From Sialis fuliginosa (Eukaryota > Arthropoda > Insecta > Megaloptera > Sialidae), in contig OY540810.1 in the NCBI GenBank assembly GCA_961205875.1, positions 9,176,001 through 9,240,000 of the forward strand: a DNA stretch of 64,000 nucleotides, in the 5' to 3' direction. The notes beneath the pieces are model-generated. The model had not been told where the DNA came from. It ran no database searches and saw only the letters and a list, made by a program, of their open reading frames with translations. This document shows positions 1 to 14,100 of the stretch, piece by piece; position 1 is the first letter of the stretch, and the number at the start of each line of letters is the position of its first letter. The position numbers were made by a program, and so were the translations under genes.

Positions 1-3000
1 AATTATGTAATTGGTGATTAATACTTATTTTAATTCTGTTTTATGAAGTGTCGGTAAAAACTCATCATCTCAGGAGATGTAGTCTTAGATTGTACTCATT
101 CGAATTTTGTCATTGAATATAAATTAAAGAACTAAAACAACAACAAAATATGTGTGCGTGCAGTCTACGTTTCCATCTCTTTGCTTTTATTCAAGAATAA
201 GTCTCAATTAGAATTATATACAATCTGTGTAATAAGAGTGTGACCGACATAACTTTTAAATTATTTATTATAAACAAATAAAAACAATAACTATTGCCAT
301 TGTTAATTATTGTCTCACCCAGCAGCCCCAAACATGTAACTTCACCGGGGCCACATGAGGAATCTACTTATAGAGTTAATCTGACAGTACTTTGTAATAT
401 CACATTCTCCCAATCGCAGTTTATATTTTCATGATGCTTTTTCCGAAATAAACGGTTTTTTATCATTAAATAGATTATTTTCTAGTGAAGATTGGATAAT
501 AACTGAGTCTTACTGTAGAGAACAAAACTTTCTACCTGCTCGTTTTCAATATAACTGCTTTCCTGGTCACTCTCTTATTTAACAGATTGTAAATGAATTG
601 AAGCGAGACTTATTTTTTAGTTAAACCATTTCTGACATTATTCATGCTACTTATATGTTTATAATGTTGATAATTTTAAGAATAATTCAAATATATTGGT
701 TTCCAGTTCACTAATTTCAAGAATAATCATTGTAAATATAATAAATAATTAACTTTTTGTGTTCAATAAAATATAAAAAATATCTGTATTTGGCAAGTTG
801 ATTAATTAAATCTTTATATAGGTTTGAGAAATGATTATGTGTATTTATAAACTTATTATTTACATCGTATTCAATATTATAAACTGCATAGAAGTTAATC
901 GGTATTAATTTAATATCAAAAGTATAATATTACATGTTTGTAAAACCTTATTAAATAATAAATTATATTTTTAATCAAACACATGTTTACTAGTTAATCA
1001 TTTAAATACAAAAATTGTGATCAGTGCAAAAATTAAAATTTATAAGAAATATGGATAAAAATTTCATCCTAAGATTATTTTACTTTCAAATATTTGTTAT
1101 ATTATATATGTATATAACATAAAACATATTTGGAAAATCTATTTTTTTATCTTACTTAAGAGTATATAGCGATGTTTCTTCAAGTATGTATTATCCTCAT
1201 TCCCTGAGAAAATCATGAATGTAAATTTTTTTAGAAAATTTACTGTTAACCCTTTAATGCATTAATTTTTTGAGACCCAATAGTTTCTATGTATATTAAT
1301 TTCACTGTTTTTAACAAAATTCTCTTTGCACTCGTCTTTGTGGTCGAAGTACTGAAGCTACAATAATGAAACATACATCTTGTGTAGCCAAAATAATTCT
1401 CCTCGAGGCAGCGTTTTGCAATTAGAAGGAAAAAATTTATATGGCTAAAAAAACCATCCGCCTTATAACGGGGATGTGCATTAGAGCAGTGGTTTTTCTA
1501 TTGTTCCTGAAAAAAAATTGTTCAAAAGGGGTTCCTAGACCACATAAGTTTATAAACCGCTGCATTAGAGTTAAATTTCATTTTTTGTGTTCAATGAATG
1601 AAGAGTCTACGTTTATGAAGTAACTTCAGAGATTATCGCTTCTTTCATTTTTTACTTGTTTTTTACATAGGTCTTTCTTTTATCCAGCTGCAGATTTATG
1701 GAATTAATAAAACAACCATGAGCTAAGATAGAAATGAGAACCTATTGTCTGTTCCTAGGACGTTACCCGTGGAAAAAATGGGCTTCGTGACTGTTTCCTG
1801 CCCTGATTGCCCCAGGGCACTTCCCGATCCTCCCAGTCATCCATGTCTGGTAGTGGTATAGTGACGTAAATAACTGGCTGTATATGAAAATAAATGCCAA
1901 AAAAAAAAAACATGATTAATAGTCATTAAATAATATTTATTTAAAATAATCAGAATAACAATATTTAACTAAAAACATTACATTATTTTCAGTAATACAT
2001 ACACAAAAAGTGTTTAGATACCAATAATTATACACAAATAACAGTAAATTATTTTTTATTTCATTTTATGTAAACAGCTACACTATATGTAGGATTTTTC
2101 AACATTTAACATTAAAGTTTATAAATCAAGACTGAAAATAACAAGAAGAATTATATTTACATAATATACTTTATATAATATGCGTTTGTTTCTAATTATA
2201 ATTAACGTACGAGTAATACACAGTAAATCATTGACTAACAGTTTATTTAATCCACAAGTGCAAATTGAAAAAATATACTCATACCTATCTTCAAAAGTGA
2301 TTTTTAATTTGTTTTTAAAAAGTCGAAATTTTGTATACACTAATAATTTAAAACATTCTATGTAATAAGTCGAGAAATTACTGCGCAATCGAACTAAGCA
2401 AACCATGTAGTCAGAAACTTACATATAAGTCTGTTTGATAAAAGCGTATCAGATAAAATTTTTTGCCTGGAACCCATTAAAGTGGGACTTTTCTTCTATG
2501 ATACGTTATAGAAAAAAATTCAGTAGTCATCTGATTTCCGTAAGAAAAAGGACGTATTCAATCATTAGTGCTATATACGTAAAACGATTCCTAAAAAAAA
2601 TAATTACTTAAGCGCGAAAAAATATAGACCGCGATTGGGATAACTTTTGACACAAAGTTCTATCAATCAACAACAAAGGTGTACGTTTGAGGATGATTTT
2701 CAGACAGTTTGAACATTCCCAAAATGGTGTAAATTCATAAAAAGGCTTTATTACTCTTTATTCAAGTGATTTTAAATTAAATGATGTACTGAAAATATAT
2801 AGGCATGTGTTAAATTTAAGACTCGTGGAAAGAAAATTTGGAAGTAATTATTTTAACAGATTCGTTTGAACTGGAGATCCAATGTCTTAAAATTGGTGGA
2901 AAATATCGACAAAGGGAACGACTGGGTGAAGATCAATATATCTCTGCAGTAGCATGTATATTTTTCATTTTTTAGTATTTAGTTGAGTTATGCCTGGTAC

Positions 3001-3471
3001 GCTTTTATTAAACGGACTGTAGTTATAATATTCTTAAAAATCACAATTACATATACCAGTTATATTTTGGACGTATAAAGAATTTGGTCGAAAGCTAAGC
3101 TAAAACGTTATCTTTGAGGTGGCAAATCATTATGAATTTACTCAGGATTTTAGCGCAGTGATAATAAATATATAATATCAAGCTGCTATGCATTTCATAA
3201 TGTACACTTATTACCACTGTTTTTAGATCGCTGATTTCTACTTAACACCATGCCATTGAATAAAACTGCCAGAGGGCTGTCATTTCTATTTAATAGTCAG
3301 CAGATAACAGCTTAGTTTTTGCTCTAGAACAAATTCTTTATAACATTATTCAATTACTTTTATGGCTTTAAACAATTATACATTAAAAAAAAATATGTCC
3401 CCTTAAAAATATTAATAAATTCCATTCAGTTATAAAAATTAACAAAAATAAAATAAATCCAATTAGACAAA
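1..3471. other. AT-rich intergenic DNA, no gene recognised
   Basis: No ORF here has a recognisable product; the short ORFs at 1441-1623, 2119-2406 and 2180-2365 look like chance openings. A short GC-richer patch around 1798-1860 stands out from its surroundings but I cannot assign it. The left part may belong to a neighbouring gene outside the window; the right end lies in or near the 3' UTR of the minus-strand SMG7 gene. Confidence 0.5.
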
Positions 3472-6400
3472 TTAATTATCTTTTGGCGGTACACCCCTCA
3501 ATTGTTTCTGTTGTTCTAACAACCTTTCAAGAGCGGACGGTCCAGGCCCAGAGAACAGTGACTGCTGGCCTAACATCGCAGGACCAGGTGGTTCTGAATG
3601 AGGCGTCAAAGCGGGACTAGTGCTTGTTGAAGCGCTGGATAAATTAGGCGCCCAGTTCGAATTGAACAAAGAATACCCAGGCGGAGAAGTTTGTTGTGGT
3701 TGCATATTTTCCAGTTTTGTTTCGTCTTTTTTTAAGTCAGGCTGTAAAATAATATTACATTTATTTTATTGATTTTATTTTAACGTATATATAATAATAA
3801 AAAATTCCCTGTTTTTCTCAGACCATATATTCTAAATTCAACATTAAATATTTATATATTCGAGTTCAAAATTAAAGGATCATTCAAATTTTTGAATGGC
3901 TGTATCTCTGTGAAAAATGGCCGTAGAATAGTTACAAATTTTTTTGAACATTCTAGTTTTCAAATTATTACTTATGAATTTTTTGTCCCTCGTGATAATT
4001 TTTTTTAAAGATAAAATATTGAAATAGTTTGCAAAAAAATTTTTTGCAACAAATTTTTTAATAATATAATTTTAATTTTCGAATATGGATAAGTGAAATA
4101 AAAGTAATTTACCTTAATATTAAAATCCTTATTGTTTCCATTAAATAATCTTTGATGTGCAAACTTATTTTCATTAAAGAAATTCTGATTACGGTTTATC
4201 TGCGGCACGAACATATTTTGCTGTGTCTCATATATCAATGAGCTGTTGTTCATTTCCGACATTGGACTCCATTGCGAAGGCACGTTTTTCATAAATTCGT
4301 TATTTAAACTATTCTGATATGGATAATCTGGTTTCCCGCTATTATTTGACCACCAGCCTGTAGGTGGCATCGGCACCTTTTCGTTATGGCTCCAAATAGT
4401 CTGGTTGTTTTTCATAAATTCCGTGCTTCGTTGCGGGAACATCGAGAACTGCTGATTGTGCGGATCATTTGGAAGTTTTCCAAACGGGTTTTGATTAAAT
4501 TGCACATTGTTTTGCTGCGTTTGAAACGGTGAAAAGTTGTATTGATTTTCATTCAACGGAAGACCGACCGTTCTCTGGTTGTTTGAAAATTGTTGCCCAA
4601 ACATAGGATTTGACACATTTGAATTCATATGTTGGTGGTGAGGAAAGTTAATGTTAGCAGATAAATTATCCCTATTATTTTTAATAGGCGAAGACATGTT
4701 TATTTGTGGAATTTGTGATGCCAGATTAAATTCAGGAGGTTTATTAATTGGAGGGTAATTAAATGGAGTATTATTTTGTACTGGACTACCGGTAAATTTA
4801 TTAGGCTGTTGATAATTATTCAAGTTTACTTTTCCGTACAGCAAGTTAGGATCTACAAAATCCGTTTTTTTATTTTGGCCGAGCGCCATGTTTTGTTGAT
4901 TATTTGGAAACGATTGACTGTTCTGTGCAAACGGCAGAGGTGAGAAATTTAAATTGAAAGATTTAGAAAATCCGTGTGCTTGTTGCGGTACAGCATTTTC
5001 GGTTTTTGTGTTAGGGAAATTTATATGACTAGAATGCACGTTTTCAGGTCTCGGGAAATTATTAATTTGGCTCGTATTTGGCTGCATGTTTTGAACGTCA
5101 GGTTTTTCTTGAGACGTATTTACTAGATGCGGATATCCATATTGATTTTTCAGTGCAAGTATACCGGCCGAACCTTTCTTTGCAGATAAATCCGGTGCGT
5201 CTTTATTAGCAGTTGCATTTTGGCTTCGCTGCTCAACTTTACTTACTTTTTTGTCGGTATCGTTATCTTCTGTTACAAATTTTACCTGCTTTGAATTTTC
5301 TTCAACTTTCCTCAATATTGCTTGCATTGCTACATTTTGCCTAGCTGTTTTCTTACCACTGGTTTTTACAGTGGCTGTCGGAGCAGGAGTGCTTGGATTC
5401 TTGGCAGGCGTCGTAGTATTTACTTCATTGCTCGTGGTATTTAGTAACATTGCTTGTTCTCGTTCTTCTCGAGCCCGTTCTAATGATCCCTGAGGTTTTA
5501 ATATCCCTGTACGAAGTTTTTGACAGTTTTTATCTTGCGCTATTCAAAATAAGATTTATATAAAATATCAAATTATATTTTTTGTATTGTTTTTATATAG
5601 GTACCTTTAGAAGATAAATCAGACATAGAAGACACAGCACTCGAATCACTGTTTTCGTATTTTTCATAAGACGGTGATAAGTTTACATTGTTTTCTATTT
5701 TTATCATCTCAAGTTCTTTTAATATATCAGAAGTTGGCGACCCTTCACATCCGACAGTTTCAAATACAATCTCATTTTTGTCTTTCATTTCTCTGCAAGT
5801 AATTGACTCAAAATGTTATTATATCAATTTTAATATCATATACTTATTTGAAAGATTAGATTAGTTACCTGTATTTGATTAAATTTGTATTATTCACTTT
5901 AATTGTAGCTATGTACTGTCCCAACTGTACAATTCGTGCGGCTCTCAAGCGACATAAAGCAATCATGTCAGTTTTTAAATCGTCCGATGAAAAATCTATC
6001 TTTCTAAAAGCTTTGACTAGCGGCAAAAAACCCTGCAAATCTCTATCTTCTGGTAAAGGCACGTGGACATCTAAAAATGCAGCACGGTTTTATATTTGTA
6101 CAATTTTAAAATGTTTGGAATACTTACGTGGTTTATAATCAAAATCCTTAATTTGCAAGTGCAATAAATTTAATAATTTACAAAGACTAGGCCATATCTG
6201 TAACCGACTTAAAAAAACAGATTCAGATAAAATGCTAGGTTGACTTCGAATCCATTCTAATGTTAATTTAACTGTAAACAGATAAGTAACATTATTATTG
6301 ATTATTATTGATCATTATCAATAAAATTACTCACTTGAAGGTAGAGCAAAATATTGTAACAGATTCGATGGTCGAATCGTGTATATTGGCAATAAACAAG

Positions 6401-7781
6401 CGTTAAATATTCCAGCAATTAAATCATGCACAAGATGTCTTACTTGCTTTTCGTCTTTTGAAAGTTCTTTGTTAGAAATATTTTCTGTTGATTCCCTTAT
6501 TACAAAAAGATTTATTGCAAACATCTACAAAACAAATAAATAACAATATTCAAATAAATAATGAACAATATTCAGTTCTGTAAATTGTAAAATGTACCTG
6601 AATTAATTTAAGTGATGTAAAACTATCAGTAGCAACTAATGCTGTTAAAGCTGAAGTTAAACTTTTGACTATAACTTCAGCCTGTTTCAAATCATAAGCA
6701 ATGTAAAGAAGTCCATGTAATTTTATAAAAGCATTTGTAAATTCTGATATTGTCAATTTTGCATTATTATTTGTAAATTTCCTGTAAAAGAAAACAGTTA
6801 AATTATATAATATTAAAAATCATAGCTGATAAAATATTAAATTTGTTGCATACTCATCATTCGAAGCGAGTTCTAGAGTTTTAGCTAGATTACTTGTAGC
6901 TGGCGGAAAAGGATGGGCTAATGCTACACTTCTTACATAATAAAATACAGTTGCTAATTTATCACCACGGCTAGCCTGTAATAGAGCTAACTGATTGTAA
7001 GGTTGCCCACTAGATGGTGAAAGAAGGATCGCATGTCTAAAAAATTAAACAGTAAACTTGTTTGTTGTGTATTTACAACAATTATTGTGTAACTAACCTA
7101 TAAAAACTTTCAGCTTGTTTTCTTTGATTTCTATATCTGGCGATGTCACCTAAATGTACAAGACAGTATTGGCAAATATACAGGCAAGATGACCGTTGTG
7201 GAGGTGTTGCAACTTGATCTATTTGCCGACACATGAGTCCACCAAACGCTATTCCTTGTCTACGGAATGGTAGATCTAATTGGAATGTCTCGCATAGTTC
7301 TTGTAAAAGTGTTAAATAAAATCCTGAAGCAGATTCTAAACACCATGATAGAAGAGCTTGAGCTTCTTGGCGTTTTGGATTCTGAAAAATTATACCGGTA
7401 ATTAATTGCAGGAAATAATTGAATATAAGTATTACTTTTTTATCTCTTGTTAATACTTGTAGAGCCGCAATATAGTTTTTAAATCCTAGCATCCAAAGAT
7501 CTTGTTCAACTTTTTGATCGAGCGCATAATCTAAATCTAAAACCAACACTTGATGGAGAGCACTTGTCAATTGCTGCTGTGCGCTCCATAATGATGAATC
7601 TGATAACAAATTAAAATTTCCACTAGTGCTACCTTCGGTGCTATCTAAAGAAACTTTTGTTTTCAACTGCTCTGCTTTCCTAAAGTATAATAATTGATTT
7701 ATGTTAATGAAATGTAATAATTTTTATTATAATTACTATAAAACCATACTTTAAAGCCTGAACAGCAGCTTTCAAAACCAT
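3472..7781 (-). CDS. SMG7: SMG7 (EST1C-like), nonsense-mediated mRNA decay factor
   Basis: SMG7 binds phosphorylated UPF1 through a 14-3-3-like N-terminal domain and, with SMG5, directs nonsense-containing mRNAs to decay. I join 11 exons: 7781-7750, 7679-7436, 7381-7098, 7036-6854, 6781-6598, 6524-6335, 6271-6128, 6070-5869, 5792-5605, 5539-4113 and 3741-3472. All have GT-AG borders and phases agree, giving 1115 residues, close to vertebrate SMG7 (about 1100). Family hallmarks include ALLSWCLESASGFYLTLLQE, SSCLYICQYCLVHLGDIARY, SGQPYNQLALLQASRGDK, a helical-hairpin part with FTNAFIKLHGLLY, and LPEDRDLQGFLPL. From about residue 550 the protein is low in complexity and rich in Asn, Gln, Pro and Phe, ending in GPGPSALERLLEQQKQ, which resembles the vertebrate C-terminus. 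Start: the ATG at 7781-7779 opens a short exon (MVLKAAVQALKKAEQLK) that matches the N-terminal helix of the family. Seen: splice sites and motifs. Known: NMD role. The exact 5' end is the weakest part. Confidence 0.95.
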
Positions 7782-8036
7782 AATGTCATATTGTGATGGA
7801 ACTATAATAAAGAGTAAATAGTTCTATTTTATTTGTAACTAGTAACATTTTATGTAAATTTTTCCACAATAAGTGATTTTCACAAGTAATATATAAGTAT
7901 ATTCTTAAATGATTTCATTTTACATCATTTTATAAGAAACGTTCTTCAGATTTTTACTGCAGACATGTCAAATAAGTAAAATCATACATATTTTATGTCA
8001 AACTCGTGATAGACAGTCAAACACAACCAATCAAAA
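7782..8036. promoter_or_regulatory. Bidirectional promoter interval SMG7/NUBPL
   Basis: Only about 255 bp separate the two divergent start codons, so both 5' UTRs and core promoters must fit here unless upstream non-coding exons exist. I see no convincing TATA box and the segment is AT-rich. A shared promoter is inferred from geometry alone. Confidence 0.55.
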
Positions 8037-9463
8037 ATGGTTATCATGAAACGAATTTTCAGTCAATATATTACTAATTTATTTACAAAAAGAAATGTAA
8101 GTTTTATCTCTATTTTTACATTTTTAAATACACAAAATAACGTATTGCTAGAAAGAAGTATGTACAAAAATTAAAATTGTATTCATATATTTGTATAATT
8201 TTGACAAATATTTATATCTATAAACATACATGTTGAATGCTGCCACCTATCAGTTTAATTTTAAAATTCAAAATTGCATGAACATTTAAAATAATTTTAA
8301 TTTTAATTCTTAGATGTGCACTGCTACTGTAAAAAACAATGTAGAAAGTATAGAAGAGAGACGAAAGAAGATAATGGCAAAAGGTTTACCAAAACAAAAA
8401 CCGATTCCTAATGTTAAAGAAATAATAATGATTGCATCGGGAAAAGGGGGTGTAGGAAAAAGTTCTGTCACAGGTAAATTAATAATAAAAATTATTTAAG
8501 ACCATTAACTTGTTTAGTCATTAAAAAAAAAACTTATAAAATTTAAAAATGTTTTGTTTAGTAAATTTAGCTATCGCGCTAAAAGAAAACAACCCAGATA
8601 AACAAATAGGAATACTAGATGCAGATATATACGGTCCTTCGATTCCTTTAATGATGAATTTAAATGAAAGTCCTTTATTAAATAAAGACGATAAAATGAT
8701 ACCATTACAAAACTATGGAATCAAATGGTAAATAGAAATTAATCTATATACGTAATAAGTTTTTAATCAGTTTCTAAATTCCAGTATGTCAATGGGCTTC
8801 CTTATCGATCCTGGAAAAGCAGTTGTCTGGAGAGGACTGATGGTAATGCAGGCTTTAGAAAGACTCATGCGTCATGTTGATTGGGGCCCTACAGATTATT
8901 TACTTATAGATACTCCTCCTGGCACTGGAGACGCCCACCTTACACTTCTTCAAAACTTACCTGTATCAGGTACAAAACAATAAATTTCTATTTTTTTGCT
9001 TTATTCCCTCGGAAAAAACCCAAATAATCAGGCCCATTATAGTAAGAGTATTTTGTATCGCAACAAAACGTCTATATCGTCTATTTATATTTTAGGTGTA
9101 GTCATTGTTACAACACCACAGCAGTCATCTTTGCAGGTCGTAGCTCGGAGTATAACAATGTTCAGAAGTATGAACGTACCAATTACAGGACTTGTAGAAA
9201 ACATGAGTTCTGTATCGTGTCCAAAATGTTCGCACGACTTCTCTCTGTACGGAAATAGACTGCAAAATTATTGCAAGATTCAGAATGTGGAATTACTTGC
9301 AAGTATTCCGCTAGATGTAGATTTATCTAATTCAAGCGATGATGGTGTACCCATTTTTATATCAAAACCAGAGAACAAGTCGTCTATATTATATAAATTA
9401 CTTGCGAATAAGGTTTTGAAAAATTTGAATGTAAAAGATACTAGTGTTAGTAATTCATTATAA
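8037..9463 (+). CDS. NUBPL: NUBPL (Ind1), mitochondrial P-loop Fe-S carrier for complex I
   Basis: NUBPL/Ind1 is a Mrp/NBP35-family P-loop ATPase in the mitochondrial matrix that carries a labile [4Fe-4S] cluster and is needed to assemble respiratory complex I. Five exons, 8037-8096, 8314-8473, 8562-8727, 8785-8969 and 9096-9463, join in phase to 312 residues (human 319). Visible in order: a basic N-terminus with the look of a mitochondrial presequence ([20 protein letters not shown]), the deviant Walker [12 protein letters not shown] (residues 61-71), [29 protein letters not shown], the switch DTPPGTGD, and the cluster-binding pair CPKC (Cys232, Cys235). The start has a good context (caaaATGg). 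The similarity to NUBPL rather than cytosolic NUBP1/2 rests on the MSMGFL..WRGLMVM segment, the single CxxC and the absence of the NUBP1 N-terminal four-Cys motif. Divergent partner of SMG7. Confidence 0.97.
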
Positions 9464-9509
9464 AAATTGTTAATAATGTAATTTATAGAACAGATAAAAA
9501 TTAATTTAA

Positions 9510-9515
9510 AATAAA
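9510..9515 (+). terminator. Poly(A) signal AATAAA for NUBPL
   Basis: A canonical AATAAA lies 47 bp after the NUBPL stop, followed by a T-rich stretch. It is the first such hexamer downstream, so it probably ends the transcript with a very short 3' UTR. Confidence 0.6.
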
Positions 9516-11066
9516 TATTTATTCATTTTTTATTGAACATTTAAAACACTTAAAAACTTAAAATTCTTATTCTAAAATTAACAAATTACATTACAGGTAT
9601 TAAAAACAGTTATTTTACAGAAAAAAAAACTGCTGCACATATGTATTTTTAACATCAGAATATATTATTAGAAACTTTGAAAACTAAACTACATTACAAA
9701 TACGTATTTTTAAACTAGTAACTAACAAAAATATAAACAGAATGCCCCGGTTACGAAGGACCAGGCAACTTTTTCGAAAACGACCATTGGACATATTATC
9801 TTGATTTTGTCATGCTTTCCAAGATAGCAATTCTTTGCTGTACCAATTATCGAATGTGTCTGATCTAAACTTAAATCATTAATGGACTCACATGAATACA
9901 GCTTACGCACCATTACTGACGCTTAGTATTTCTGAAGTATAATAAAGTGACAAAAATCAGTTTTTGACGATTTCTTGGCTTTCTTTTAACTTTACGACAA
10001 AAATAGTTACATTTAAAATGAAAGCTAGTTAAACTTTTAATAAAAAAAAAGGTCCAATACATATTTTTCGTCAGACTTGTACTTCAATTTGAATTTATAA
10101 AAATTATTCTTTTCAGTGAAATAAGCTAATCAGTTTGAATTTATAAAAATTATTCTTTTCAGTTTTCACTAAGCTTTTAATATTAATAAATTTAGACGCT
10201 TTTTAATAAATTTCGACAGTCATTTCTTGGTGAAAAACAAATCTGATAAAAAATATATATGGGACCTTTTCTGTAGAGAATTAAATGAACTTTAATTTTG
10301 TATAAACTATTTTGTAGTCAAGTTAAAAGAAAGTCGAAAAATCAGTAAAAACTGATGTGTGCATATATATACGGTATCTGAAATTAATCTACTATTAATA
10401 ATAAAAACAAATATTTTGTTTATAACTTGTGTTTTTTTGATAACCGTTACATAAAAGTAAAGAAAACATTTGAAATATACAAAAAATTAAGTGGAAATAA
10501 GAAACACTATCGCTGTATCAAGTTAGTGTTAATAATAATTAGAAAAATTTATATATGCAAGCGAATCGGTGTTGATAACGTTGATGAACAAGTTAAATTC
10601 TGCAAGTGGATTTATACGTTTCCCGCAGTATGAGACAAAAACAATGACTACACGGAAATCAAGTTTTGATATGCCTATAGCATTTTTATTAGTCTGTATC
10701 ATAATTCTAATACAGCGTATGCGTTCGTTATTTGCAGTTAGTACCGAAATTTTTCTTGCATATTAATCTGGTTCCAGCATAAGACACAAAATTATTTTAT
10801 GACTTTGTACGGTTCCCGCAGCGAAAGGGTTAATTATCAGATTTTGAATAGGTGGGTTAAAATAAAATTTTATTCTGACAGTTGGATTCAATATACAATC
10901 ACCTTTGTATGTATTCAGAGTAATTTAGAAAAAAAAAACTGTTGACTTTGTTAAACACCACAAAAACTTTCATACCGATGAACAAAAAATAATGAAAAAT
11001 GGCTGTTTTTGAAAAAATTGTTTGATCCTTCGAAGCTGGGGCTTTTATATAAAAAATTAATACATG
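9516..11066. other. Intergenic DNA between NUBPL and REC8
   Basis: The two genes converge on this 1.5-kb gap. No ORF resembles a known protein. It holds a short direct duplication (10088-10162, separate entry) and, at about 10810-10833, a sequence ending CGAAAGGG then TTAA that resembles one terminus of a TTAA-specific transposon; I found no matching opposite end. Confidence 0.5.
10088..10162. repeat. Direct duplication of about 30 bp, 45-bp offset
   Basis: The sequence starting TTTGAATTTATAAAAATTA at 10088 and ending TTTTCAGT at 10117 recurs exactly at 10133-10162. Two copies only; a small local duplication of unknown origin. Confidence 0.8.
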
Positions 11067-11072
11067 TTTATT
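11067..11072 (-). terminator. Poly(A) signal for the REC8-like gene
   Basis: TTTATT on the plus strand is AATAAA on the minus strand, about 55 bp beyond the kleisin stop codon at 11127-11125. It is a plausible 3' end signal. Confidence 0.5.
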
Positions 11073-11124
11073 TGAATATTCATATCATGAAATATTTGAA
11101 ATAACTTACAATTTTATAATAAGT

Positions 11125-14100
11125 CTAATTTTTACTCTTCTTTATTTGTACACTATCAACTTCATTACTTCCAGGTCTTTTGATCATTGTGATCTGATTT
11201 TTGGCTTGTAATACTAAAAAATAAATATAATTAGAAAAAATAATTTAAAAAAATACACTTAAGATATTTTTGATACTGACTAAGTAAATGATAGAATATA
11301 TTTGCAGCCGTTCTTCGATTAGTTTCTGGTTTAGGGAAAACCATATCGAATGTTAATTCTGTGTAACCAGCACGATAGTACCTTACTAGTTTCTTTTTTA
11401 AATCGGATTTCCTGGAAAAAATGACTAGCTATTAATTGCGTACTTAAAAAAGTGATGTGTGCCTCACCCACATAAATGCACAGTTAAAGTGAAACTTCTA
11501 TTGTTTTCATTAACCATGCGAATTAAATAAATAAAGTAAACGATTACTAAACCAATAATCAAACGTATTATTTTAACAGAAAAACCGTATACAAAACATA
11601 TAGCTTGACACCAACGTAAACTGCACTCATTTCTCATATACATTTACTCGTTTTTCTCATACGCATGACTTGTACGCACGCGCTATTCATCCATCTTTCT
11701 CTTATACATCTACACGCCTATGCACACTCTCTTTAGCGGTTCATCTTTAAAATTTGTCGATTGTAAAATCTATTGAGGTTATTCCAATTCACTAGTCTCA
11801 CTAAAGAAGTTTCACTTCAAAATGTTTTTGTTCTTACGTTATTGTGCAATCACCCAGTTCGATTTCATCTAAGAAATGCATTTGTTGTACTGGCTCAGGA
11901 ACAACACTCACATCTTGCGGTAGATATTGTAAACCGTCTGGAATTTGAGTTTCCAACTGTATTTCTGGTGCGACAGGTACTTCTGGTATGATAGATATTT
12001 CCTGTGTAGTTTCTTGAGCTGGTACTAGATTTTTAATATTAAGTAAATACATTAGTAATATATTTGGTTTCAACAGAAAAAAACAATGTCTTTATCAACA
12101 ACGAAAGTCAATATAATATGATGAAATAATATTGAGTATCGTAATCAAAGATATATAGTTTACATAGGTTTAATTATTACATACCATCAACTGTTTTTTT
12201 ACGTTTTGAAGCGTCTTCTAAAAAAAATAATAGGTTTGACCAAAAATTTTTATTTACTTTCATCAACTTTAATGTAGTCCCTTTCAAAGTAGTTTTCCTA
12301 TTAAGTCGTATCTGATGCAAAGTTTGTTTTTGACAGGTAAATAAGTAAAATATTGAAATAAAAAAAGGGTTGTCACCTTTGAAAAAAAATTAGTTTTATC
12401 ATTTTGAAGATTGCAAGCTTTGGCATTTTTTTATTAACACCCTGTAAAACTAAGTTCAAATTGATTATTTCAAAATGTTACTCTTTACCAGGACTAACAT
12501 TAGAAAAAAATTCATCACTTCAAAAAAACTGAAGTCGCTAAGATTTTTTATGGTTGAGCCTGCATATTATGGATTATTTTTCGGAAAAAAAAATTATAAT
12601 TTATAATAAAAAAATCTTTATTTTTGTTATAGCGCAAAAATAGAACCCTGTATTGTTGAAAATAATTTTACAACGTTGATCTTTTCAAACCAATAATATG
12701 TACCAAACTTTTTTTCTATCTCCTATGAGAAATGCGCTAGAAAAGCTGTGAAGAGTGTATAATGTAATATTCGATGGCGACTACTTTGAAAAGACCTTGA
12801 AGTAATACATATTTTTTAAATAATTCCTTAAAATCACTTACTTTTCGCATTATCCTTATCGGTAGATTCAATCAAGTCATCAGTTTGTTGTGTTTCTAGA
12901 GAATTAAAATAAAATAATAAAAATACAAAAATGAAATATAATATGACATACTTTTTGATCGAACGCTCCTTTTCTTACTAGGAGATCCTTTACTTTTATC
13001 GAGCAATGGTTCTAATTGTAAATCGTCCACAATCTGGTCAGTGCTTTGTTGTACAACAGGTTCGACTACTATTTCAGACACTGGCTGGTGAAGTACGTTT
13101 GGGAATTGTACATCTGTGACGAGGTTTCCTTCTATCTCTGATATCTGATGTTGTGTCGGTTGAGCTGCAATATTCTACAAAAAAATATACTATAATTGTT
13201 TCTACTTTTTATTTATTTAATTCGCTTACCGATGAAGAAATAATCCAAGTCAGATCATTAATAGTCAAAGACCCAATCTGAGCATCACTAAAAGAAAAAA
13301 ATAAAACGCTAGAGATAATCTCATGTAAATTACTGATAAATTAATTACCGTTGAGCCAATCGGTTGATAATTTCATCGATATTGGTTTCAACGACGACAA
13401 ACGTAGGTTTCCTCCACCATTTAAACAAGTCCAATATTTCTTTAGCTCGTATGTTTTTCACTGGCCGCAGAAACAACTCTGCGGCATCTAATTGAGGCCT
13501 AATGTTGAGTACCAAATCTGTAGTTTCGATAGCTACTTGACTGAATCGGTCACGCAACTCGTTACTATGAATAACGATATCTGCATCAATGAGTAGATGA
13601 CGCTTCCTCTTCTTTTGTTGCCGTTTTTCAACAGTTTCGAGTGCTTGTAATGAAAACTGTTCAAAAGTCTGAAATGTAAAGTTTAGATGTTTTATTGTCA
13701 GTATGCACCATTATATTTTACACTAGAATGTAATGTTAATTATTGTTAATATAAATACCTCATTAGTTCTCCTGCGTTTTGCAACAGCTTCTAATGGAGT
13801 CGACTGTAGATTAGGCGGAAGTAAATTAGAAACATCGGTAATTGGAACTATGGCATCTTGATTTTCTATTGAACGCTTGCGTTTGCGAATCTGTGAGGAA
13901 TCGGCCAACGCTGCAGTATTACGCTCTGCCTCACATCTGTAATTTTTTTTAATTAATGTTTTGATTTAAAAATCGTAAATCATATATCTGGTACTAATTA
14001 TCGGATCAACGATATTAAAAATGTTTTGGAATACTCTCAATAAGACTATAATATTCTCTCTTGTAATTATTCGATATAAAGTACCGTTTAGTTGAATTTT

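Noticed and set aside
5251..5493. 80-codon plus-strand ORF with a long hydrophobic stretch
   Set aside because: Antisense shadow of the large SMG7 exon 10.
10569..10833. piggyBac-like terminus (CGAAAGGG next to TTAA) with an adjacent 65-codon ORF
   Set aside because: No matching opposite terminus or transposase motif found; the ORF has no family features.
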